Shown here piece after piece: positions 53,500-60,814 of a stretch of DNA of 64,000 nt; the first letter of the stretch is position 1; each line of letters opens with the position of its first letter. The stretch is from positions 124,001 through 188,000 of the forward strand of contig CAZYZX010000002.1 in the NCBI GenBank assembly GCA_964652025.1, written 5' to 3'. Source of the stretch: JAEXOD01 sp964652025 (GTDB lineage: Bacteria > Bacteroidota > Ignavibacteria > Ignavibacteriales > Melioribacteraceae). Under the pieces are notes generated by a model. The model searched no databases. It was not told the origin of the DNA and saw only the letters and a list, made by a program, of their open reading frames with translations. The position numbers and the translations under genes were made by a program.

Positions 53500-54537
53500 C
53501 TATTTAGTTAAATAACTTGTTATTATTTTATTTGCAATTTCCATTACATCTGTATCACGGTTATTTGCTAAAACTACAATAGAAAGATGATTATCAGGAT
53601 ATCTCTGAAATACTGTTCTAAATCCGCAAGTTTCTCCTGTATGATAGTATCTTTTAACACCACAAAAACTATCTATATACCAACCATAACCATAAAATGT
53701 GTTTTCTCTATTTGTTTTAGCATATTCTGTATAAATTTCGTTTAGTGTTTCCTTTTTTACTAGCTTTTCTGTATATAGCACATCATCCCAATTAAAAATA
53801 TCTTTTACAGAAGAATATATTCCTCCATCACCCCAAACTGCACTAGTATTACTTTGGTCAGAAGGTACATCAATATTATTTATTTTTGCATACCCAAATG
53901 CTCTATTAACTACATCATTTTCCCCTTTTCTAAAAGCAACAGAATTTAACATCCCAACTGGTTTAAATATTCTCTCGTATAAAAATTCAGAAAACTTTTT
54001 ACCACTAACTTTTTCTACAATCATTGCTAATAATGCATAAGCTGTATTACTGTATCTATATTCTGTTCCAGGTTCAAAATAAGTGGTATCAACTTGTTTC
54101 ATTAAATTTAGTACATCGCTATCTAATACTTGATAGTTTTCATCTGTAAGTAAATCTTCATAATCGATTAAACCGCTTGTATGGGTTAATAAATGTTTTA
54201 TAGTAATTTTTTTACCATATTCTGGGTAATCTGAAAAAATATCGCATAAAGTATTGCTTAAATTTATTTTTCCTTCATCTCTTAATAGCATTATACACAT
54301 AGCTGTAAATTGCTTGGTAAAGGAAGCTAATCTAAAATTAGTAGAATCGTTTATTTTAATTTTGTTTTCTAAATCAGCATAACCAATACCTTTATAATAA
54401 ACAATTTCACCCTCCTTAAAAACACCAATAGATAAACCTGAACCATTTTCATATTCTCTTAAAAAATCAAAATCTTGTGCAAACAAAGCTACTCCTAAAA
54501 AATATAAAATAATAATATTAAAAATTAAAAGTTTCAT
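53500..54537 (-). CDS. Class C beta-lactamase-like serine hydrolase, exported
   Basis: The 345-aa protein has a signal peptide (cleavage after LFAQ). It carries the catalytic S-x-x-K in RLASFTKQFTAM, the Y-x-N in YRYSNTAYALL and HTG in YYHTGETCGF, replacing KTG. This is the esterase / penicillin-binding branch of the class C family and probably acts on peptidoglycan or small esters and not on antibiotics. It overlaps the phosphoglucomutase-like gene by 4 bases (ATGA) and ends 9 bases before ettA. Confidence 0.85.
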   Translation of the reverse strand: MKLLIFNIIILYFLGVALFAQDFDFLREYENGSGLSIGVFKEGEIVYYKGIGYADLENKIKINDSTNFRLASFTKQFTAMCIMLLRDEGKINLSNTLCDIFSDYPEYGKKITIKHLLTHTSGLIDYEDLLTDENYQVLDSDVLNLMKQVDTTYFEPGTEYRYSNTAYALLAMIVEKVSGKKFSEFLYERIFKPVGMLNSVAFRKGENDVVNRAFGYAKINNIDVPSDQSNTSAVWGDGGIYSSVKDIFNWDDVLYTEKLVKKETLNEIYTEYAKTNRENTFYGYGWYIDSFCGVKRYYHTGETCGFRTVFQRYPDNHLSIVVLANNRDTDVMEIANKIITSYLTK

Positions 54538-55178
54538 AAATTAATCATTTCTTCTGTGTTAATTTCACTTAAATTTAAAACAACTCTCTCAGCTTTGTTC
54601 AATCTTTCCGGTGTTCCAATTCCTAAAACTTTCATACCCGCTGCATGTGCTGCCTCTATTCCTGCAACTGCATCTTCCACAACTAAGCACTCATTATTTT
54701 TTAATCCTAATCTTTCTGCTGTTAGCAAAAATACTTCTGGATCTGGCTTAGAATTTTTAATATCATATCCATCTGTTATTACATCAAGAAATCTTTCTAA
54801 ATTTGCTTTTTTAATAATTGTTTTTGCATTTCTACTATTACTTCCCACACCTAATTTTATTCCCCTTTCTTTCAATTCTTGCAACCTTTCAATTGTTCCG
54901 GGCATTAATACTTCTTCACCTATATTTTCTAATGATTTAGCAAAATATTCATTTTTCCTTCTTGCAATTTCTTCTTTTTCCGCTTGGCTATATTGTTTAT
55001 TAGAATTTTTTAATAAAATTTCCACACATTCCATCCTGCCAACACCTCTAAACAAATTATTCATTTCCCATGTAAAATATATATTTTCTTCTTCTGCTAT
55101 TTTAACCCAACTTCTGTAATGATATTCGTCTGTAGTAACAAGTACACCATCAAGATCAAAGATTATTCCTTTATTCAT
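54534..55178 (-). CDS. pgmB: Beta-phosphoglucomutase-like HAD phosphatase/mutase
   Basis: A 214-aa HAD-superfamily protein. The nucleophile motif is GIIFDLDGVLVTTDEYHYRSW, where the DGVLVTTDEYH form is typical of beta-phosphoglucomutase. GVGSNSR supplies the Ser of motif II. NSKPDPEVF has the Lys of motif III and VVEDAVAGIEAA is motif IV. A helical cap (about 17-85) is present. It could interconvert beta-glucose-1-P and glucose-6-P. The start is the ATG at 55178 with AGGAG upstream. The stop TGA overlaps the next gene. Confidence 0.85.
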   Translation of the reverse strand: MNKGIIFDLDGVLVTTDEYHYRSWVKIAEEENIYFTWEMNNLFRGVGRMECVEILLKNSNKQYSQAEKEEIARRKNEYFAKSLENIGEEVLMPGTIERLQELKERGIKLGVGSNSRNAKTIIKKANLERFLDVITDGYDIKNSKPDPEVFLLTAERLGLKNNECLVVEDAVAGIEAAHAAGMKVLGIGTPERLNKAERVVLNLSEINTEEMINL

Positions 55179-55281
55179 CAATTCTCCTTAAAATTAATTT
55201 TTTATTTAAAAATTAAATATACCAATAAATTTGGAATTTTTTTTTAATGAAATTAGTTCATAAAATAAAAAAGTGATATTT

Positions 55282-55884
55282 ATGAAAGATTTCTTTAAAA
55301 ATGGTATTCCACAAAATGGGCTTTCTTATAATGATTTTGTAAATTTAACAAAATTAAAATTAGATAACACAAACCTAGAAAAATTAAACGAAGAAGAAAA
55401 ATACATATATAATTATACTAAGCTAAACTACCACAGAATGCTTAGAATTGATAAAACATATAATGTTAGCAAGGAATTAATAGAATTAATTAACCAAATA
55501 AAAGATTATCAGCTTTGGATGGTATTAACAGAAGATTGGTGTGGTGATAGTGCACAAAACTTGCCATATATTAATAAAATTGCTTTATTAAATTCTAACT
55601 TACACTTACGAATTTTAGAACGTGATAAACATTTAGAAATAATGGACCAATATTTAACCAATGGAAAATCTAGAAGCATTCCAAAATTAGTTGCTTTTGA
55701 TAAAAATGGTAACGAGCTTTTTATTTGGGGTCCAAGACCTTTAGACGCACAAGAATATATTAATAGCTTAAATAAATTAAGCTTACCTAAAGAAAAGATT
55801 ATCGAAAAATTACATTTATGGTATAGCCAAAATAAAGGGAAATCCTTAGAAAAAGAGTTTATAGAATTACTAAAATTTCAATAA
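55282..55884 (+). CDS. Thioredoxin-fold protein with WCGDS motif
   Basis: A 200-aa cytoplasmic protein. A helical N-terminal part (about 1-75) precedes a thioredoxin-like core: LWMVLTEDWCGDSAQNLPYI has only one Cys of the usual CxxC, followed by SIPKLVAFDKNGNELFIWGPRP with the cis-Pro. This layout matches the Thioredoxin_9 group common in Bacteroidota-like bacteria. With one cysteine it is more likely a reductase-like or peroxidatic protein than a disulfide exchanger. I prefer the ATG at 55282 over a GTG at 55273. No partner gene is obvious. Confidence 0.8.
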   Translation: MKDFFKNGIPQNGLSYNDFVNLTKLKLDNTNLEKLNEEEKYIYNYTKLNYHRMLRIDKTYNVSKELIELINQIKDYQLWMVLTEDWCGDSAQNLPYINKIALLNSNLHLRILERDKHLEIMDQYLTNGKSRSIPKLVAFDKNGNELFIWGPRPLDAQEYINSLNKLSLPKEKIIEKLHLWYSQNKGKSLEKEFIELLKFQ

Positions 55885-55886
55885 TT

Positions 55887-57101
55887 TTACCTTATTGGCA
55901 CTGTAATTTTAACATCGCATCTCACTTTTTGACCATTTATTTCACCAGGTATGAAATGAGTATCCAAAATTGCAACTTCAACTGCCTCATCTGCTCCATG
56001 TCCTAATTTTTGCATTACTTTAGTATCCCTAACATTCCCATATTCATCAACAGTTGCTAAAACAACAACATCACCCTTTAACTTTAATCTTTTAACTGTC
56101 TGTGGAATAATTAAATTTTTTAATATTTTACCCCAGCCTTCAACTGGTATAGGACATTTTGTTACTTCGCATGTTATTTTAGAAGCGATGTAATATGTTA
56201 AAGAATCACCATCATTAATTGTTTGCTTATTTTGGTTATTGTCAATTTTATTGTAAATATTATCATTTTTAAGATTTGTAGAAACAATAGTTTTATTAGT
56301 GTCAGTTTTAGATAAAACATCATCTCTTTTTGCTATTGTTAAAACAGATTTCTCGCTTAACCTAAATTCTATTTTAATTGTAACATCTGCAACAACCGTT
56401 TCACCCTTATTATAACCGGGGATAAATCTTGTTTTCTTAACCGCTTCAATAGCTGCTTCATCGCAACCTAAACCAAGCCCACTAACAACCTTAAAATCAA
56501 TAGCATTCCCTTCTTTATCAATTGTGGCTATTAAAACAACTATTCCTTCAAGCCCATATAATTTAGCGTGCTCTGGATAAACAACTTTATCTTGAATTGA
56601 TTTAATTCCTCCAATAGGAACCGGACAAATATCAATCATGCATAAAAATCGTTCTTCTTTTAATTCTCTTTGAATTTGTCTATTCCCTTTTTTATAGGCA
56701 TCCACTGGAGCTATAAAACTATCATCATAAGGCAGTTGTATCGTCCTTATTAGTTTTCCATTTTCATAATTCTTAACTTCCTTTAATGCACCATTTTCAT
56801 AATATTCTTTGCAAATTCCGTCTCTTATCCCCTCATTAAAATATATTTCAGATTTTATTAATCCAGTTTCAAAATATTCTGTTTGCCAACCATTCAACTT
56901 ACCTTTAGAATAGCTTTTCTCACTCATTAAGTTGCCATTTTCATAATACCAATAGGAAGTACCTTCCAAAATATTATTAGCATAAGACATTTCATATTTT
57001 ACTTTACCTTTGCTATAATATCCCTTAACAACACCATTTTGGGCAAAACAATAATTGCTTAATAACACATAAATAATAATATTTAATACAATTTTTTGCA
57101 T
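55887..57101 (-). CDS. YwqK-repeat protein with two tandem TonB C-terminal domains
   Basis: A protein of about 404 aa with a signal peptide ending FAQ. Four to five YwqK/MORN-like repeats (about 15-120; EMSYANNILEGTSYWYYENG, LKEVKNYENGKLIRT) are followed by two TonB_C-like domains. The first has GLEGIVVLIATIDKEGNAID (about 185-265). The second, near the C-terminus, has KLKGDVVVLATVDEYGNVRD. TonB_C domains normally receive proton-motive energy, but here there is no proline-rich stretch and no inner-membrane anchor beyond the signal. It may be periplasmic or surface-exposed. I choose the ATG at 57101 over one 9 codons upstream. Confidence 0.7.
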   Translation of the reverse strand: MQKIVLNIIIYVLLSNYCFAQNGVVKGYYSKGKVKYEMSYANNILEGTSYWYYENGNLMSEKSYSKGKLNGWQTEYFETGLIKSEIYFNEGIRDGICKEYYENGALKEVKNYENGKLIRTIQLPYDDSFIAPVDAYKKGNRQIQRELKEERFLCMIDICPVPIGGIKSIQDKVVYPEHAKLYGLEGIVVLIATIDKEGNAIDFKVVSGLGLGCDEAAIEAVKKTRFIPGYNKGETVVADVTIKIEFRLSEKSVLTIAKRDDVLSKTDTNKTIVSTNLKNDNIYNKIDNNQNKQTINDGDSLTYYIASKITCEVTKCPIPVEGWGKILKNLIIPQTVKRLKLKGDVVVLATVDEYGNVRDTKVMQKLGHGADEAVEVAILDTHFIPGEINGQKVRCDVKITVPIR

Positions 57102-57288
57102 TTTTACCAATAATATTAAAATTAACATTTAAACTTAAAAAAAATATTTACATTTTTATAAAAAATTTTTTATATTTGAAGTTCTTAATTTTTACAATTA
57201 AAAATTAATACAACAATAATTTTTTATTGTAATATTTTGTAAATTTATATATATTAATAATTTACGTTAAATAAATTTAGGTTTAAAC

Positions 57289-57597
57289 ATGACCAAAGCT
57301 GAAATTGTAGAACAAGTTGCAACCGGTACCGGTTTAACAAGAATCGAAACAGAAGCAGTTATTGAAGGGTTTATGGACACAATAATTAACGCTTTAAGTA
57401 ACGGTAATAGAATAGAAATTAGAGGTTTCGGTAGTTTTAGAGTAAAAAAGAAAAACGGGCGAGTTGCTAGAAATCCTAGAACTGGAGAAACTGTTAAAGT
57501 AGAAGACCATTATGTTCCTGTTTTTAAGTTTTCCCGTGAGTTTAAAAACGAAGTTAATAAGGGAAATCAAAAATTAGAGAAAGGCAGCGAACAGTAA
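57289..57597 (+). CDS. HU/IHF-family DNA-binding protein
   Basis: The 102-aa protein starts MTKAEIVEQVATGTGL, then IEIRGFGSFRVKKKNGRVARN, which is the IHF/HU core with the GFGSF signature, then PRTGETVKVEDHYVPVFKFS, giving the DNA-wrapping arms. It bends DNA and helps package the nucleoid. The short C-terminal tail (KGNQKLEKGSEQ) is extra compared with HU. Its stop overlaps the next start as TAATG, so it is coupled to a TPR protein gene. The 160 bases before it are AT-rich, with a weak CAATAA / TTATTG hairpin. Confidence 0.92.
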   Translation: MTKAEIVEQVATGTGLTRIETEAVIEGFMDTIINALSNGNRIEIRGFGSFRVKKKNGRVARNPRTGETVKVEDHYVPVFKFSREFKNEVNKGNQKLEKGSEQ

Positions 57598-58214
57598 TGG
57601 ATAAAACCAAAACCAAGAAAGAAATTAATAATGCAACTAAAAGTAAAACTTTTAGCAATTTAAAATTATTATATTTTGTAATTTTTTTGTTAGTTATTGG
57701 TTTTATTATTTTAAGTGCCTCTGGTTCATTTAACACTCCAAAGCTTTCAGCAAATTTTAACGCAGAAAGCAATATGGGAAATAATAATCCTCACGGCTCT
57801 GCAAATATGGAAGCATTAAAGCAGATTAAAGACTTAGAAACACATGTTAATAGTAATCCTACTGATTATAATGCTATTTTACAATTGGGTCATTTATTAA
57901 ATGACAATGGTTTTTACGAAAAAGCTATAAAAAGATATAACCAATATTTAAGCGCTAACCCTAACGAAGCGGATGTTTGGGTAGATTTAGGAGTTTGCTA
58001 CTTTAATCTTAATAATTTAGATAATGCAATTGTTAATATGGAAAAAGGATTAAAAATTGATCCCAATCATCAAATTGCTTGCTTAAATTTAGGTATCGTT
58101 AATTTTAGCGCTGGTAATAAAGAAAAAGCTAATTCTTATTGGGAAAAAGCAATCTCAATTAACCCCAATAATGAAATTGGAATTAAAGCAAAACAATTAT
58201 TAAATTCTAAATAG
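57597..58214 (+). CDS. Membrane-anchored TPR protein
   Basis: The 205-aa protein has a hydrophilic lead (about 1-20), one membrane helix (about 22-42), an Asn-rich linker (NMGNNNPHGSANM) and then three TPR units (DYNAILQLGHLLNDNGFYEKA, ADVWVDLGVCYFNLNNLDNA, QIACLNLGIVNFSAGNKEKA). It is probably periplasmic. Such proteins act as scaffolds or assembly factors, for example in cytochrome maturation (CcmI-like), but the context gives no firm role. Coupled to the HU/IHF gene by a one-base overlap. Confidence 0.78.
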   Translation: MDKTKTKKEINNATKSKTFSNLKLLYFVIFLLVIGFIILSASGSFNTPKLSANFNAESNMGNNNPHGSANMEALKQIKDLETHVNSNPTDYNAILQLGHLLNDNGFYEKAIKRYNQYLSANPNEADVWVDLGVCYFNLNNLDNAIVNMEKGLKIDPNHQIACLNLGIVNFSAGNKEKANSYWEKAISINPNNEIGIKAKQLLNSK

Positions 58215-58224
58215 GAGATAGATT

Positions 58225-58320
58225 ATGCCTTGTGGTAAGAAAAGAAAAAGACATAAAATGGCTACCCATAAAAGGAAAAAAAGACTAAGAAAGAACAGAC
58301 ACAAAAAGAAATTAAGATAG
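58225..58320 (+). CDS. AURKAIP1/COX24-like 31-aa basic protein
   Basis: A mini-gene: ATG at 58225, stop TAG at 58318-58320. The peptide MPCGKKRKRHKMATHKRKK continues with LRKNRHKKKLR and is almost entirely Lys, Arg and His. This is the signature of the AURKAIP1/COX24 domain, found in small ribosome-associated proteins of Bacteroidota and in mitochondrial mS38. AGGAG lies 8 bases before the start. It is probably a ribosomal protein and is easily missed because of its size. It sits 10 bases after the TPR gene and 17 before tRNA-Thr. Confidence 0.85.
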   Translation: MPCGKKRKRHKMATHKRKKRLRKNRHKKKLR

Positions 58321-58337
58321 TATTTTAATTTTGTCAA

Positions 58338-58410
58338 GCCATCTTAGCTTAGTCGGTAGAGCAGCTCATTCGTAATGAGCAGGTCGCCGGTTCGATTCCG
58401 GCAGATGGCT
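58338..58410 (+). tRNA. tRNA-Thr(CGT)
   Basis: 73 bases. The acceptor stem GCCATCT pairs with AGATGGC, the D-loop contains AGTCGGTAGAGC and the T-loop is GGTTCGATTCC. The anticodon loop TTCGTAA gives CGT, reading Thr ACG codons. CCA is not encoded. Confidence 0.96.
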
Positions 58411-58458
58411 CTGCTATAGTTTTACCCAGTTTATAAAATTCCTCTTTTGGTTTTCATT

Positions 58459-58833
58459 ATGAATAAATTAAAATTAATCAAATTAGGATATATTTTAGCA
58501 TGGCTTGGCACATTTAGCTGGCTTTATGGGTATACTTTATATTTTGTTTTTTCAAATTTTATTGCTCCAGCTTTATCTGGCACTATTTTAAGTATTATAT
58601 CCCTTACAACTATTTATTTTATCTCACCCTGGAAGTTACCACATACTAAATTTATTTTTATTTTAGTGCCTAAGTTAATTGTTCTAATTAGCTCTGTTGT
58701 ATGGTTAATTGTAACTTTACAACCAATTACCAAAGAAAATGTATCCATTTTTTGGTTTATTTGGATATTTCCACTAGGGCTTTTTGTTAAAAATATTGGT
58801 AATAAAACATGGAACGATTTTAACTTTAATTAA
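58459..58833 (+). CDS. Small unknown integral membrane protein
   Basis: The 124-aa protein starts MNKLKLIKLGY and has about four hydrophobic helices (about 5-26, 29-50, 60-81 and 92-112), with charged residues only at the ends. I prefer the ATG at 58459; a TTG four codons upstream is possible. Its end overlaps the convergent methyltransferase gene by 8 bases. No family recognised. Confidence 0.6.
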   Translation: MNKLKLIKLGYILAWLGTFSWLYGYTLYFVFSNFIAPALSGTILSIISLTTIYFISPWKLPHTKFIFILVPKLIVLISSVVWLIVTLQPITKENVSIFWFIWIFPLGLFVKNIGNKTWNDFNFN

Positions 58834-60280
58834 AATCATCCATATAATTATAATCTTTTAATGCTACTTGATGTGTTCTTAAAGCTCTTGGAAATTGGCT
58901 CTTTAAACCCTCAGGTAAAGCTATTGCAGTTCCAATAATATATTCTTCATATTTTACCACAACATGTCCATATGGTTTAAATACTCTTTTAATTGTTCCA
59001 CCACTAAAATAGGTCTTTAAATCTTCTTCATCCTCTAAAACAATAATATTTTCTGTTATATGTTCATCAAGAATTCTAGCAGATATACTATGTAAATGTG
59101 GTTTATTTCTTTTATCAATTGACCCTAACTTCAAGCCTATTCTTTCAAATAAACCATAGTTATCAGCTTGCCAAGAACTATCTATAATAAATATATCCAT
59201 TCCCTTTAAAATAAATCTGTAATTTTCAAAAACTTCTGGTTTAACACCATAGTGTTTAGAAAGCTCCTTTAAATAATGCTTAACAACATGATGATCAAAC
59301 GGATATATTTCTATTTTACTTTCCCTAACACTTGCTGGAGCATTTTTTTCTGTTACACCCGTTTTTACTAACTTTGCTATAAAAAACCCTTCACTTGTTA
59401 TTTCCCAAGGTACAATTCTATGCGCTTTTTCTAAACTAGGATGTAGTTTTTCATCAAAAAATTTTGTAAAACCTGGAATTGATTTTACGGGTAATTTTAT
59501 TTCCTGTATTTCTACAGGGTAATTTTTAAGAATTCTATTTAATAAAACTTCGTTCTCTTCTAAAGTTAATGTACAAGTAGAGTAATATATTTCTCCACCA
59601 ACCTTAGCCATTTTAATAGCTGAAACTAATAACTTAAATTGAATTTCAGCAATTCTTTCAGCTTCTGTTAAGGTCCATCTTTGCCCTACTTCCCCTTTTT
59701 TTTGAACAATACCTAAAGCGCTGCATGGTGCATCTACCAAAATTTTATCAAATTTACTATCAAAATACTTACTAAGCACCTGCCCTTTTTGCATTATTAC
59801 GCCTAAGTTTACTAAGCCCATTCGGTCTAAATTATGTACTAAACTTTTTGTTCTATCTAAATTGCTTTCATTTGCATAAAATGTACCACGATATCCCATA
59901 TAATCCGCAATTTGACTTGTCTTAGAGCCTGGTGAAGCGCATAAATCTAATATAACATCATTTTCAGTTGGATTCATTACTATTGGGGGCAACATTGACG
60001 ATAAACTTTGTATATAATACTTTCCTACTGTAAATTCTAAAGTCTTACCAATATTATGAATACCATCTTTTATTAAAAATGCTCCTGGTACATTTTTAAC
60101 CGCTTCTAATTTAATGTGATATTTTTTTAATTTCTCTTCTATTTTTAAATGCTTATATTTATTAGGTATTCTTATATATGGATGGTAATTTGTTTGTACA
60201 AATTCTCTAAATGATTTAAGATATTCCTCTCCAAAATGATTTAGTATGTAATCTATAATTCGAGGATTTAATTCTGCCAA
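58826..60280 (-). CDS. RNA cytosine-5-methyltransferase, NOL1/NOP2/Sun family (RsmF/RsmB-like)
   Basis: A 484-aa SAM-dependent enzyme. Motif I is VILDLCASPGSKTSQIA, motif IV is LVDAPCSALG with a catalytic Cys, and motif VI is YYSTCTLTLEENE with the second Cys. These form the twin-cysteine pair of the NSUN family, which methylates C5 of cytosine in rRNA or tRNA. The C-terminal extension (about 310-484) contains a PUA-like region as in RsmF. The target is not decided by the sequence. It ends the unit with the frameshifted gene at 60290, 9 bases upstream. Confidence 0.85.
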   Translation of the reverse strand: MAELNPRIIDYILNHFGEEYLKSFREFVQTNYHPYIRIPNKYKHLKIEEKLKKYHIKLEAVKNVPGAFLIKDGIHNIGKTLEFTVGKYYIQSLSSMLPPIVMNPTENDVILDLCASPGSKTSQIADYMGYRGTFYANESNLDRTKSLVHNLDRMGLVNLGVIMQKGQVLSKYFDSKFDKILVDAPCSALGIVQKKGEVGQRWTLTEAERIAEIQFKLLVSAIKMAKVGGEIYYSTCTLTLEENEVLLNRILKNYPVEIQEIKLPVKSIPGFTKFFDEKLHPSLEKAHRIVPWEITSEGFFIAKLVKTGVTEKNAPASVRESKIEIYPFDHHVVKHYLKELSKHYGVKPEVFENYRFILKGMDIFIIDSSWQADNYGLFERIGLKLGSIDKRNKPHLHSISARILDEHITENIIVLEDEEDLKTYFSGGTIKRVFKPYGHVVVKYEEYIIGTAIALPEGLKSQFPRALRTHQVALKDYNYMDDFN

Positions 60281-60289
60281 TTTATACTC

Positions 60290-60705
60290 CTATAATCTTA
60301 TTAAATTCATAATTGTAAATATTTGCCTAACTACCTCATCTCCTTTGTTTTTTTCTTTAATAAAATCGTTTTTAATTTTTTTTATAATTTCATCTAAATA
60401 TTTGTCATACTTTTTAACTACTTCTTTTATTTCTTCATCAACTTTTGGCATTAAAATATACGTCTCTTTTGTTTTACTACCGTAGACTATATATTTAGCT
60501 TTGTAGTAATTTTCTTCAGTAAAATATGTTTCACCTTCAAAATCATTTATCTGGTAAAACCCAAAAAATTGATCACCTAAAACAAGCTGCTTACCAGGCA
60601 TGCTCAATTCTACTAATTCTTGACCATTTATAAAATCTTTTGGAAATTTTTTTTCAAATAAATCCTTATTTTTTTCTAACCAATTTTTATTAATTCTTTT
60701 AACAT
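60290..60705 (-). CDS. Unknown protein with probable N-terminal frameshift
   Basis: A frame without a canonical ATG runs from 60714 as KRINKNWLEKNKDLFEKKF into the ORF that starts at an internal TTG at 60607. An ATG at 60705 is in a different frame and ends quickly at TAG. One extra A in the A4 run at 60697-60700 (a T run on the plus strand) would join them into MLKRINKNWLEK, a normal-looking start, giving 138 aa. The rest (VLGDQFFGFYQIN, YILMPKVDEEIKEVV) looks like an alpha/beta domain and is unrecognised. Either a sequencing slip or a frameshift mutation explains it. It precedes the methyltransferase gene. Confidence 0.5.
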
Positions 60706-60770
60706 ATTAATTAAAATTAGTTATTTAAAAATAACAAAAAATGAAGTAAAATTCATTATATTTAAAATAA

Positions 60771-60794
60771 AAAAACCGACTATTACAGTCGGTT
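60771..60794 (-). terminator. Rho-independent terminator after the TonB-receptor gene
   Basis: AACCGACT and AGTCGGTT form an 8-bp stem with a 5-base loop, followed on the minus strand by TTTTTT. It ends the receptor gene at 60815. Confidence 0.88.
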
Positions 60795-60814
60795 CTTTTA
60801 TAATTTAAGAATTG

